The notes under the pieces were generated by a model that did not search any database, was not told the DNA's origin, and saw only the letters and a program-made list of their open reading frames with translations. A program made the position numbers and the translations under genes. From positions 1 through 64,000 of the forward strand of contig NZ_PISD01000019.1 of the NCBI RefSeq assembly GCF_002835735.1: a stretch of DNA of 64,000 bases, written 5' to 3'. This stretch comes from Cytobacillus horneckiae (GTDB taxonomy: Bacteria > Bacillota > Bacilli > Bacillales > Cytobacillaceae). Below, one piece after another: positions 54,413 through 62,892 of the stretch (position 1 is its first letter; every line of letters starts with the position of its first letter).

Positions 54413-55489
54413 ATGAAAAAAGTTATTCAAATAGCAGGTGCTTATGTAGGAATCATCATTGGTGCCGGATTTGCTTCCGGGCAAGAGGTTTTGCAGTTTT
54501 TCACTACATTTGGCTGGCCGGGGTTTATAGGAACAATTGTTGCAACATTTTTATTCGCCTTTTTAGGCATGAATATTACGCAAATCGGAAGCCGGCTTCA
54601 AACACAGTCTCATAAAGAAGTTGTCAATCATATTTGTGGAAAATATCTCGGTCTGGTTGTTGATTTCATTATCACTTTCTTCTTATTCGGCGTAGCAGTG
54701 ATTATGTTTGCCGGCGCAGGGTCAACATTTGAACAGCAGTTCGGAATTCCTCAGGCATTTGGGAGCTTTATTATGGTCGCGATGACAATTCTCACTTGTT
54801 ATTTTAATGTTGACCGTGTAATGACAATTATTGGTAGTATCACTCCGTTCTTACTTATTTTGGTAATGATACTATCCGGTTATGCTTTATTCACTACAGA
54901 GGCGAGTTTTTCAAATCTGGATGGCATTGCTCAGCAAGGAAGTTCTGCTGCGTCAAATTGGCTGCTTGGATCAGTTTTATATGTTTCATTTAATATTACA
55001 TGCGGTGTGGCTATGCTTGCTGTTATGGGAGGCACAACAAAGAACGAAAAACATGCCGGCTGGGGCGGTATTATAGGAGGGCTTGGTTTAGGATTAATGC
55101 TCATTTTAATTAATGTTGGCATGTTTACACGAATCGAAGATGTGGGTACCCTTGATATTCCAATGTTATATATTGCAAATGAAATATCTCCTGTCGCTGG
55201 CATAATTATGTCGATTGTATTATTAGCAATGATATTTAACACTGCTGTTGGAATGATTTATAGCTTCTCGGCAAGGTGGATGAAGCCGGAAGGTAAAAAA
55301 TTTAAAGGTTTAGTGACAATTGTTGGCTTAGTAGGCTTTGCTTTAAGTTTTGTAGGCTTTACGACGCTGGTCGGCACTTTGTATCCAATCACCGGATATC
55401 TTGGATTTCTATTGATAGGAGCAATAATTATTGCATGGATGAGAAGTAAAAGAAAAAATCGAACGACTGAAAAAAAATTATCCGCTTAA
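54413..55489 (+). CDS. ykvI: YkvI-family membrane protein, putative amino-acid transporter
   Basis: A 358-residue protein with about ten helices that begins QIAGAYVGIIIGAGFASGQE, the signature of YkvI proteins. The fold is related to the APC/LeuT group. It follows the racemase gene by 95 bp on the same strand. A hairpin (TCAGCTGC / GCAGCTGA, about 54333-54361) without a T-run lies between, so it may still be part of the cluster. Import of the D- or L-amino acid substrate is inference. Confidence 0.88.
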   Translation: MKKVIQIAGAYVGIIIGAGFASGQEVLQFFTTFGWPGFIGTIVATFLFAFLGMNITQIGSRLQTQSHKEVVNHICGKYLGLVVDFIITFFLFGVAVIMFAGAGSTFEQQFGIPQAFGSFIMVAMTILTCYFNVDRVMTIIGSITPFLLILVMILSGYALFTTEASFSNLDGIAQQGSSAASNWLLGSVLYVSFNITCGVAMLAVMGGTTKNEKHAGWGGIIGGLGLGLMLILINVGMFTRIEDVGTLDIPMLYIANEISPVAGIIMSIVLLAMIFNTAVGMIYSFSARWMKPEGKKFKGLVTIVGLVGFALSFVGFTTLVGTLYPITGYLGFLLIGAIIIAWMRSKRKNRTTEKKLSA

Positions 55490-55549
55490 TCATTCATCTT
55501 TTGTAAAATTCCGCTTGTTAGGGAAACTTAACTAGGAGGAGTGAAAAAG

Positions 55550-56419
55550 ATGAAATCAAAAATAGCGATGATATTGATTAGTTTAATGGTGTTAAGCAAT
55601 CTGGTAAGAAGTCACACATATGCTGCTTCTGAAAATCATGATCTTGCAATTGTAATTGATGATTTTGGCAATTACATGAAAGGCACGGAGGAAATGTTGA
55701 ATCTGCCTGTACATTTAACAGTGGCAGTGATGCCGTTCATGCCTTCTACTGTAATTGATGCAGAAACTGCTTGGAAGAAAGGGCATGAAGTCATCGTTCA
55801 TATGCCCATGGAACCGAAGAAGGGTAAGAAAAGCTGGCTCGGGCCAGGTGCAATAACAGCTGATTTAAGTGACAAGGAAGTAAGAAAACGCGTGGAAGCT
55901 GCAATTGACAATGTTCCTCATGCTGTAGGGATGAATCATCATATGGGTTCAAAAATTACTGAAGATGAGAGAATTATGAGGATTGTTCTGCAAGTATGCG
56001 CAGAGAAAGGACTTTATTATTTAGACAGTAAAACAACCGAAAATAGTGTGATACCAAAGGTTGCAGAGGAATTGCAACTGCCATACATTGAAAATAACTT
56101 ATTTTTTGATGATGTATATACAAGAGCACATATAGATAAACAGGCAAGACTTCTGTTTTCTGAGCTGGATAATAATAAAGAAACGATTGCGATTGGACAT
56201 GTTGGCATTACAGGACCAATGATGGTGTCAGTATTAAAATCTTATTTGCCACAATATCACTCTAAAGTAAATATTGTCCCGTTATCTGCTTTAATCCATG
56301 GCAGGGAGTGGATAACAGGCAAGTCAGAATCACCTTTCGAAGGTTTCGGAGGTGATTCTGACTATATAATAGGTGGAAATATTTCTTGGGAAAGCGCAAA
56401 AATAGACATTTTTTCCTAA
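55550..56419 (+). CDS. Divergent polysaccharide deacetylase (YibQ-like), secreted
   Basis: A 289-residue protein with a signal peptide (about 1-25) and a divergent polysaccharide deacetylase domain (DUF610/YibQ). Characteristic blocks are LAIVIDDFGNYMKGTEEML, AVMPFMPSTVIDAETAWKKG, HEVIVHMPMEPK and GMNHHMGSKIT. The catalytic Asp and His pattern is retained. The substrate is unknown, probably a cell-wall or capsule glycan. ATG at 55550 is set by GGAGGAG; the GTG at 55541 lies inside that site. Confidence 0.9.
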   Translation: MKSKIAMILISLMVLSNLVRSHTYAASENHDLAIVIDDFGNYMKGTEEMLNLPVHLTVAVMPFMPSTVIDAETAWKKGHEVIVHMPMEPKKGKKSWLGPGAITADLSDKEVRKRVEAAIDNVPHAVGMNHHMGSKITEDERIMRIVLQVCAEKGLYYLDSKTTENSVIPKVAEELQLPYIENNLFFDDVYTRAHIDKQARLLFSELDNNKETIAIGHVGITGPMMVSVLKSYLPQYHSKVNIVPLSALIHGREWITGKSESPFEGFGGDSDYIIGGNISWESAKIDIFS

Positions 56420-56451
56420 TTTTTTTACCTGAACTTAAACAAATTGTGACA

Positions 56452-57687
56452 TTAGGTGGAAACAGGGAAATGAAGGGAAATAGTCGTCCCAGTATTTTCT
56501 TTACTAGTTATTTGATATGTACCTTCCATTCTTTTAATAATATCAAACGCAATCATTAGACCTAATCCAGTACCTCTGGACTTCGTTGAGTAATAAGGCT
56601 GGCCAAGTTCTTTTAATTGTTTTTCAGGTATGCCTATCCCATTATCCTTAATGCTAATAATAGCAATGTCTTCTTCTTGTAGCACCGTCACTTCCACTTG
56701 TCCGCCATTTTCCATCGATTCAATAGCGTTCTTAATTAAGTTAATTAATACTTGTTTTAATTCATTAGGGTTGCCATCTATATAAAGGTTCGGTGCGGAT
56801 TGATAATCTAAGCTTACATTGGAAAAATGTGCATACGATTTCATGAAATTTGTCACTTCATCAATTAATGGGTCTAAATGAATTTTTTCGTTTAGTATGT
56901 AGGTAGGTTTTGATAAAGAAAGAAAATCTCCGATAATTTGATTTGTTCTTTCTAATTCCTTTAAAGAAATTTTTATGTACTGCATTTGTGACTCTGTTAA
57001 ATTTTGATCTTTCTGCATTAATTGCATAAATCCTTTTACAGTCGTCATTGGATTGCGAATTTCATGGGCGACTGAAGCTGCCAGTTGGCTTATCGCATTC
57101 ATCTTGTCTGCAGATTGCAGCTTTCTTCTCATTTCTCTTTGCATTTCATCAAGCTCAATTAAATATATAATAACCGTTAATGCAATAATGGACATAAAAG
57201 AAAAAATGGCAAGGTTTTGGATATTAACATATTGATGATTGCTAATAAATGTCACCATTCTAGTAATAGAAATCGGTACATAAAACAGAAGGCCGATCAT
57301 TAGTTTTGTATAAAGGGAACCATTCACATAGTATCTTTTAATTGCAAGTAAGAGAACAACGATGATTGAATAGTTAATCAACAGAACTAAAAAACTGTGG
57401 ACATCATGAACTCTTAGTAAAATCAATAAACAAACAGTAAAAATACCGGTCTTATTGTTAATATAAAAAAAAGCAATAAAAACAGGGATAAACTTTAAAT
57501 CAAAAGAGGTAGTATCAGAGATTTCAACTGGATAAGTTATAGTTAATATCAATGAAACGACAATAAAGAATGAAAAAATTAATTCAGATTTTAAAGGATA
57601 CTGATTTTTTGGAATAATAATCTTTACTAATGGGATAATCATCATGATAAAAAAATGAAGAATTAGGCTGTTTATGAACTCATACAA
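56452..57687 (-). CDS. Orphan membrane sensor histidine kinase
   Basis: A kinase of about 411 residues with six membrane helices (to about 190), a phosphoacceptor domain (ASVAHEIRNPMTTVKGFMQL) and an ATPase domain with N-box NLIKNAIESM, G1 ISIKDNGIGIP and G2 SRGTGLGLMIAF. The layout resembles KinB-type kinases feeding the sporulation phosphorelay. No response regulator gene is nearby. The start is uncertain: TTG at 57687 fits the AAAGGA site best; the ATG at 57696 and the TTG at 57735 are alternatives. Confidence 0.88.
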   Translation of the reverse strand: MYEFINSLILHFFIMMIIPLVKIIIPKNQYPLKSELIFSFFIVVSLILTITYPVEISDTTSFDLKFIPVFIAFFYINNKTGIFTVCLLILLRVHDVHSFLVLLINYSIIVVLLLAIKRYYVNGSLYTKLMIGLLFYVPISITRMVTFISNHQYVNIQNLAIFSFMSIIALTVIIYLIELDEMQREMRRKLQSADKMNAISQLAASVAHEIRNPMTTVKGFMQLMQKDQNLTESQMQYIKISLKELERTNQIIGDFLSLSKPTYILNEKIHLDPLIDEVTNFMKSYAHFSNVSLDYQSAPNLYIDGNPNELKQVLINLIKNAIESMENGGQVEVTVLQEEDIAIISIKDNGIGIPEKQLKELGQPYYSTKSRGTGLGLMIAFDIIKRMEGTYQITSKENTGTTISLHFPVST

Positions 57688-57777
57688 ATGTACCATTCCT
57701 TTAGATGATAATATTTTCATATTATAATTACACAATATGTCGAAAAAACCCTTTATTTGTTTTGAAAGTTTCGATAA

Positions 57778-57808
57778 AAAATAAAAACCGGTTTAATAAA
57801 ACCGGTTT
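57778..57808 (-). terminator. Terminator of the FtsH-type gene
   Basis: AAACCGGTTT occurs twice as an inverted repeat (57785-57808), with a T-run on the minus-strand side, between the FtsH-type and kinase genes. Confidence 0.82.
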
Positions 57809-57901
57809 CAGCGTGTAGATAAAATGAAAATAATTAAATTTGATTTGGATTTGGAGAGGTGTGCGAATTGTTTACAGCATTAAATAGGTTTAGTTAACTG
57901 T

Positions 57902-59611
57902 TTAATTGCATTCATGCTGATTAACAATTTCTTGAACTTCTGTTCCTTCTAATGTTTCTTTTAATAATAGAAAATCAACGAGCTGGTTATATTGTTGTCT
58001 GTGAGATTGTATAATTGATTCAGAACGCTGCAATGCTTTTTGGAATAAATGGTTAAGTTGTTCTTCTTTTTGCCGATTATTAAAGGTAAGTGTGAATCCA
58101 TCCTCTAATAGCCCCGTATCTACCATTTGTTCTAAAATACTTTTTGCTTGGTTTACGTCTCCGCTTACGCCAATACTATGCTCACCGAGCACCATTCTTT
58201 CAGCGACACCACCGGCAAGAATCATTGCCACTTGATCAAGCAATTCAGAAGAAGTAGATAGATGCATTTCCTTTGGAATAGGTGCAACATAACCAAGTGC
58301 CTGACCGCGTGGTATAATGGTTGCTTTCCTCACGGAACCAGGTTTTGTAACAGCTGCAACTAGCGCATGACCTGCTTCATGTACAGCTACTCTTTTTTTC
58401 GTATCGTCATCCTGTAGAGGATGATTGCTATTGCCAAGTATTGTTCGATCTAATGCAAAATCAATATCTGCTTTTGTAATGATATTTTGGCCATTCATAA
58501 TCGCTTTCCTGCTAGCCGTTTCAAAAAGGGAGTGAATATCAGCTCCAGAGAATCCGGAAGTGGTCTCAGCAAGCGTGCCAAGCGAACCAAGTACATCAGG
58601 TGCCAGTAACCGGTTTTTTGTATGAATATCAATGATTTCTTTTCTTCCATTAGTGTCTGGGAGCTGTACATTAAATGAAAAATCAATTCTTCCAGGCCGT
58701 AAAAACGCCTCATCAAGCATGTCACGCCTGTTTGTAGCTGCGACAAACAAGATTCCTTCGTTGGAATGGCCGCCATCCAGTTGAACGAGAAGCTCTGTCA
58801 AAGTTTTTTCGCTTTCTTCTCCGCCATGAGGCTTTCGCTTTCCTGCCAGAGCATCCACTTCATCAATAAAAATAACTGCAGGCGTCTGTTTTCGAGCATT
58901 ATCAAATAAAGAGCGGACACGAGATGCTCCTACTCCCACAAATAATTCATTGAAAGCAGATCCACTTGTAGAGAAAAAGGATGCATTTAATTCTTTTGCA
59001 ATCGCTTGGGCCAATAACGTTTTTCCAGTACCAGGCGGTCCGTATAATAATATACCCTGTGGCGGATGAATCCCTAATTCATTGGCCTCTTCACGGTTTT
59101 TTATTGTAGACAAAGTTTGCAATATTTCTTCCTTCATTTCTTTTTGAATGCCGCCAACATCATCTAAACTAATTGAAGGAAGGGGCCTCGCTTTTGCTAC
59201 ACTTTGCTTCATTGTATTTGTTGCGCCAACTTTGCCAGATTTAAATAAATAAATACCAATAGCGAGCATAAACACGATAAAAATTGCTATCAGCCAGCCA
59301 GCATATGGGTTTGAAGACGAATAAGAATAGTCAATCGGATAATGGTTTACCAATTGATCCACCTTGTCGCTTTGTGGAGGAACATGGGAAATATAATCAT
59401 TTGCTCCTGCTGAAATATTAAGCTTACCGTTTTTATATTCTTTTATAGTAACAACTTCACCATTTTCGGCTTGAATTACATTTTCAACTGTGGAAAAAGG
59501 GATTGTTTTTACTGCATTATTTTGTGTCAAAAAGTAAGCAGCTGAACAAATGATGAGGATTAATGATGGTATTAAGACAAATAATGTAGATTTTTTAATT
59601 TTTAAATTCAA
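57902..59611 (-). CDS. FtsH-type AAA+ membrane metalloprotease (paralogue)
   Basis: A 569-residue protein with the FtsH plan: N-terminal helix (about 8-27), small extracytoplasmic domain, second helix (about 105-125), AAA+ module with Walker A GPPGTGKT, Walker B VIFIDEVDALAG and SRH ATNRRDMLDEAFLRPGRID, then an M41 peptidase with zinc motif HEAGH and the third ligand region SGDVNQAKSI. It is shorter than housekeeping FtsH (about 630-670) and lacks its acidic tail. It is isolated from tilS/hpt, so it is likely a second FtsH. TTG at 59611 follows AAGGGAGG. Confidence 0.9.
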   Translation of the reverse strand: MNLKIKKSTLFVLIPSLILIICSAAYFLTQNNAVKTIPFSTVENVIQAENGEVVTIKEYKNGKLNISAGANDYISHVPPQSDKVDQLVNHYPIDYSYSSSNPYAGWLIAIFIVFMLAIGIYLFKSGKVGATNTMKQSVAKARPLPSISLDDVGGIQKEMKEEILQTLSTIKNREEANELGIHPPQGILLYGPPGTGKTLLAQAIAKELNASFFSTSGSAFNELFVGVGASRVRSLFDNARKQTPAVIFIDEVDALAGKRKPHGGEESEKTLTELLVQLDGGHSNEGILFVAATNRRDMLDEAFLRPGRIDFSFNVQLPDTNGRKEIIDIHTKNRLLAPDVLGSLGTLAETTSGFSGADIHSLFETASRKAIMNGQNIITKADIDFALDRTILGNSNHPLQDDDTKKRVAVHEAGHALVAAVTKPGSVRKATIIPRGQALGYVAPIPKEMHLSTSSELLDQVAMILAGGVAERMVLGEHSIGVSGDVNQAKSILEQMVDTGLLEDGFTLTFNNRQKEEQLNHLFQKALQRSESIIQSHRQQYNQLVDFLLLKETLEGTEVQEIVNQHECN

Positions 59612-59814
59612 ATCATAACCTCCCTTAGAATATGCGTATAATTTGTTCACTTTAAATGCTGACGAAAGGTTAGTAATTAAAAATGTAAATATATTTCCAT
59701 TATAATCGGGTTTTTCGTTCTTCGACAGTATATGTTCATGTAAAAGGAGGGAAAAAATAACACTTCACAATTGGACTGTTTTATTATATTATTTACATAA
59801 TTGAATAGTAGCGT

Positions 59815-59930
59815 AGACCACAAGGGGAGCATTATGCTGAGAGTGAATATTTATTCTGACCCTTTGAACCTGTTAGTTAGCACTAGCGTAGGGATGTGGA
59901 CATAGTCTTTTGATCAATTTAGACTAAATT
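59815..59930 (+). promoter_or_regulatory. TPP riboswitch upstream of thiT
   Basis: The THI-box core is visible: CACAAGGGGAGC, GCTGAGA, GACCCTTTGAACCTG and TAGCGTAGGGA, closed by the P1 pair CCACA (59818) / TGTGG (59895). An inverted repeat TAGTC / GACTA (59903-59926) follows and may form part of the expression platform. Thiamine pyrophosphate should lower expression of the thiamine transporter downstream. Confidence 0.93.
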
Positions 59931-59979
59931 AGTTCTTCCTTGAGGTATGCGTAATTTTCTACTGAAAGGAAGTTTTTTT

Positions 59980-60585
59980 ATGAACAAAAAGATTAGCCTT
60001 GTAGCATTGATTGAAGTTTCTTTCTTTGCAGCATTTGCACTTATTTTGGATTTGATTGTGCCATCCATTAAGCTCTCACCGTCGATATCGATTTCATTTG
60101 CCATGGTACCAATCTTCATTTTAGCAATGAGATGGGGAATAAAAATAAGCTTAATTGCAGGGTTTTTATGGGGAACCTTGCAGGTAGTAACAGGGGATGC
60201 GTGGATTGTTACACCAGTTCAGGCAATCATGGAATATTTTATTGCCTTTTCTTTTATTGGCTTTGCAGGCCTATTTTATCCGATAGTACAAAAACATTTA
60301 AGAAGCGGAAAAAAGGGGAATGCAGTAGTATGGATTGTCCTTGCTGTCTTTGCCGGTAGTGTAGCACGCTATTTTTGGCATTTTCTCGCTGGGGTAATAT
60401 TCATCGAACACTTCGCTCCAGGAATTGCTTCACCAGTGTTGTTTTCATTAACCGCAAATGGTTTGACTATGCTCGGCACTTTTGTCCTTTGCTCCATTAT
60501 AACTGTCACATTATTGACGACGGCACCAAGATTAGTGATTAGACAGGAAAGCCGCACTTCTTTAAGAGATAAAAGGGTTTCGTAA
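59980..60585 (+). CDS. thiT: ECF thiamine transporter substrate-binding subunit
   Basis: A 201-residue S component of an energy-coupling-factor importer with six helices. The N-terminus ISLVALIEVSFFAAFALILD, the LSPSISISFAMVPIFILAMR stretch and the Trp-rich GDAWIVTPVQAIMEYFIAF match ThiT. It binds thiamine and uses a shared EcfAA'T module encoded elsewhere. ATG at 59980 follows AAAGGAAG. A TPP riboswitch directly upstream confirms the substrate. Confidence 0.95.
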   Translation: MNKKISLVALIEVSFFAAFALILDLIVPSIKLSPSISISFAMVPIFILAMRWGIKISLIAGFLWGTLQVVTGDAWIVTPVQAIMEYFIAFSFIGFAGLFYPIVQKHLRSGKKGNAVVWIVLAVFAGSVARYFWHFLAGVIFIEHFAPGIASPVLFSLTANGLTMLGTFVLCSIITVTLLTTAPRLVIRQESRTSLRDKRVS

Positions 60586-60887
60586 CAGTATGCAAGGACG
60601 CTTATTTTCTGGCTCTTCACGAAGATAAATAGCTTTTATCTCTGTGAACCTGCTCATTAGTACGCTTTCATTGGGATAAAACCGGAACAAACTATTCGCT
60701 TTTTTCTTCGTAATCTCAGAGTATGGCTTATTTTTTTGTATGGTTAGATCTCATAAAAATAACGGGAATAGTTATCGTTCTCCCTAATTAATTTTAATTA
60801 TTCTGTATCTAATTCTTGTCATTTGGTCTGTCAACTTGCATTTTACTTCTTTAAAGGAGAATACTTTATTACATAGGTGGGGTTTGT
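60586..60887. other. Gene-free spacer after thiT
   Basis: About 300 bp with only a weak hairpin AGATAAA / TTTATCT (60623-60641). No gene or RNA supported. Confidence 0.45.
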
Positions 60888-61418
60888 TTGATTAAATTAA
60901 TGAAGCAAGGAGAAAACGAAACGATTTATTGGGAAGTTTGGCAAGATGGTAGAACCTTAATTATTCATTACGGAACAGTAGGGGATACCGGCGAAATAGA
61001 AGAAAAGAAGTTGCCAATGTTTCAAAGCGCGGAAAAAGTAATGGAGGATCTTGCTGAAGAAAAAGTGAACGAAGGGTTTGAGTATCTAGAAGAAGATGAA
61101 TTAAAAGAACTAGTGGTTCAATACAGCTATAAAGAAAATGAAATGCAAGCAGTACTGGAACTTAGACATTGCGTTGAAGAACTAATGAACGAATGCTTAG
61201 GTTGGACAGGCAATGGTTTGTGTGATGGTGGCGATATAGGCAGTGGTACTGCAAATATCTTCAACTACGTAGTAGATGTCGAAAAGGCTGCTCGAACTAT
61301 AATAGAGGAACTAAAGAATAACAATTTACTTGAGAGTGCAAAGATCGCTTATTTACATCCTGAAGACGAAGAATATATCATTTTATATCCTGAAGGAACA
61401 AAATTTAATCTTATGTAA
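60888..61418 (+). CDS. WGR-domain-like cytoplasmic protein
   Basis: A 176-residue acidic protein starting with TTG behind AGGTGGGG. The first 45 residues (ETIYWEVWQDGRTLIIHYGT, then VGDTGE) resemble a WGR domain, which binds nucleic acid ends in PARP-like proteins. The remainder (about 70-176) contains WTGNGLCDGGDIGSGTANIF, a Gly/Asp-rich block I cannot place. Monocistronic with a terminator. Function unknown. Confidence 0.65.
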   Translation: MIKLMKQGENETIYWEVWQDGRTLIIHYGTVGDTGEIEEKKLPMFQSAEKVMEDLAEEKVNEGFEYLEEDELKELVVQYSYKENEMQAVLELRHCVEELMNECLGWTGNGLCDGGDIGSGTANIFNYVVDVEKAARTIIEELKNNNLLESAKIAYLHPEDEEYIILYPEGTKFNLM

Positions 61419-61452
61419 AAGAGCGTTGGGCAAACTCAACGCTCTTTTATTG
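61416..61452 (+). terminator. Terminator of the WGR-like gene
   Basis: Perfect 12-bp stem AAAAGAGCGTTG / CAACGCTCTTTT followed by ATTGGTTTTT. Confidence 0.85.
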
Positions 61453-61695
61453 GTTTTTATCTAAAACTTTTGCGATTTAAGCATATATTTAATTCGCACG
61501 GATTTCTCCGTCAAAAAAACACACACTTATTTCACATTTTAAAAACAGGAATTTAATTCTTATATTAATAAAATATTTTCACAGAAAATAAAGGGTGTCA
61601 ACAGGGACTTTTGTCTAAAATATGTCTATTTTTCGAAAAAATATTGACAAAATTGTGAACGAGGTGGATAATGGATTTATAGGAGGATGATGGAA

Positions 61696-61965
61696 ATGAA
61701 AACAAAACAATCAATGTTAAATGCAGTGAAATATTATGGCGGTACATTATTAATTGCTGGAATCATCATCTTTTCATTAGGGTTCTTTGGAAACGTTTCC
61801 AGCGCGCTTACAGGGATCGGGATCGGAACAGTTATGGGTGCTATTTTTGTTTTTTTAATGGGAGTATTTTTTCTCGCAACAGAGGAGGTTTTGGAGAAGA
61901 CAAAGCGGGAAGAACGCTCTATTGCTGCTCCAATCACACATACATCTCCAGTAAAAACAAAATAG
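61696..61965 (+). CDS. Small two-helix membrane protein
   Basis: An 89-residue protein with two hydrophobic segments (about 14-32 and 42-61) and a charged, Lys/Thr-rich tail. It may belong to a small DUF family such as DUF3188, but I am not sure. ATG at 61696 is set by AGGAGG nine bases upstream. It is convergent to qoxD with a shared hairpin between. Confidence 0.6.
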   Translation: MKTKQSMLNAVKYYGGTLLIAGIIIFSLGFFGNVSSALTGIGIGTVMGAIFVFLMGVFFLATEEVLEKTKREERSIAAPITHTSPVKTK

Positions 61966-61988
61966 GAGCGCCTAGAAAGACGCTCCTC
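61964..61988. terminator. Hairpin between small membrane gene and qoxD
   Basis: Stem AGGAGCG / CGCTCCT overlapping the stop codon; short, without a strong T-run. Confidence 0.55.
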
Positions 61989-62002
61989 TACATATATCTA
62001 TA

Positions 62003-62296
62003 TTATTGAATTTGATAGGTCCAAACCATTGTAAGAAGGGAACCTAATATCGTAAAGATCGCAATTATCATACCGTAGTATATGCTTATATAAATAGCAT
62101 TTTTATCTTCTGACTCACCCGCATGCATGAAGAGAATGAGTTGCAGGCCTGCTTGAATGAATGCTGTAACAAGCAGGATTGTCATACCGACTGCGAATGA
62201 CATATCCATAAAATAAACCAATAGGGCAACTGCAGTTAGGACAAGTGAGAAGACGAATCCCATCACTTGTTTTCTAGGGAATAATTCTTTCATCAT
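62003..62296 (-). CDS. qoxD: Cytochrome aa3 quinol oxidase subunit IV
   Basis: A 97-residue subunit with three membrane helices; FPRKQVMGFVFSLVLTAVAL at the start and HAGESEDKNA in the second loop match QoxD. It helps assemble the proton-pumping menaquinol oxidase. The ATG at 62296 overlaps the last base of the qoxC stop codon, so translation is coupled; the longer open frame upstream is inside qoxC. Confidence 0.93.
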   Translation of the reverse strand: MMKELFPRKQVMGFVFSLVLTAVALLVYFMDMSFAVGMTILLVTAFIQAGLQLILFMHAGESEDKNAIYISIYYGMIIAIFTILGSLLTMVWTYQIQ

Positions 62297-62892
62297 TACA
62301 TCATTCCTTTCAGGTAGACGAAGCTGAAGATGAAGATCCAAACGACGTCTAAGAAATGCCAGTAAAGAGAGAAGATAAATGATTTATTCGTTGTTTCAGG
62401 CGTTAAACCACTTTTCTTCACTTGGATTAGGATAAACAATCCCCAGAATAAACCAAATGTTACGTGAGCCCCGTGTGTACCTAATGTGGTAAGAAGGATA
62501 GCTGTAAATGCACTTGTTTGCAATCCAGCCCCAACATGTACATAATGTGCAAATTCATAAATTTCAACGCCTAAGAAGGCAAGACCTAGTACAAGGGTAA
62601 TTCCGAAGAATGCCATCATTGCTTTTTTATTGCCAAGTCGCATAGCATGAACAGCTAACCCAATTGTAAAGCTGCTTGTTAAGAGCAATAGTGTTTCAAT
62701 CAACACTGGTGTAATTTCAAATATTTCCGCTCCAGATGGACCATCACCGGTACCGTTTCTTAATATAAAGTAAGAAGCGAACAGTGTTGCGAAAAGCATA
62801 ATCTCAGCGCCTAAGAAAATCCAAAATCCTAAAATTCTTAACCGGCTTTGTTCTGTACTATATTCAAGAGGGAGAGAGTGATCTATTTTCAT
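62296..62892 (-). CDS. qoxC: Cytochrome aa3 quinol oxidase subunit III
   Basis: A 198-residue, five-helix subunit III. LGFWIFLGAEIMLFATLFAS, LTTLGTHGAHVTFGLFWGLF and the C-terminal LYWHFLDVVWIFIFSFVYLK are hallmark blocks of heme-copper oxidase subunit III. Start overlaps the qoxB stop (shared base at 62892), and its end overlaps the qoxD start. Confidence 0.95.
   Translation of the reverse strand: MKIDHSLPLEYSTEQSRLRILGFWIFLGAEIMLFATLFASYFILRNGTGDGPSGAEIFEITPVLIETLLLLTSSFTIGLAVHAMRLGNKKAMMAFFGITLVLGLAFLGVEIYEFAHYVHVGAGLQTSAFTAILLTTLGTHGAHVTFGLFWGLFILIQVKKSGLTPETTNKSFIFSLYWHFLDVVWIFIFSFVYLKGMM

Noticed and set aside
57808-57901. Plus-strand RBS-like GAGAGGTG followed by a nine-codon TTG frame
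   Set aside because: Too short, convergent to the FtsH-type gene, no similarity visible.
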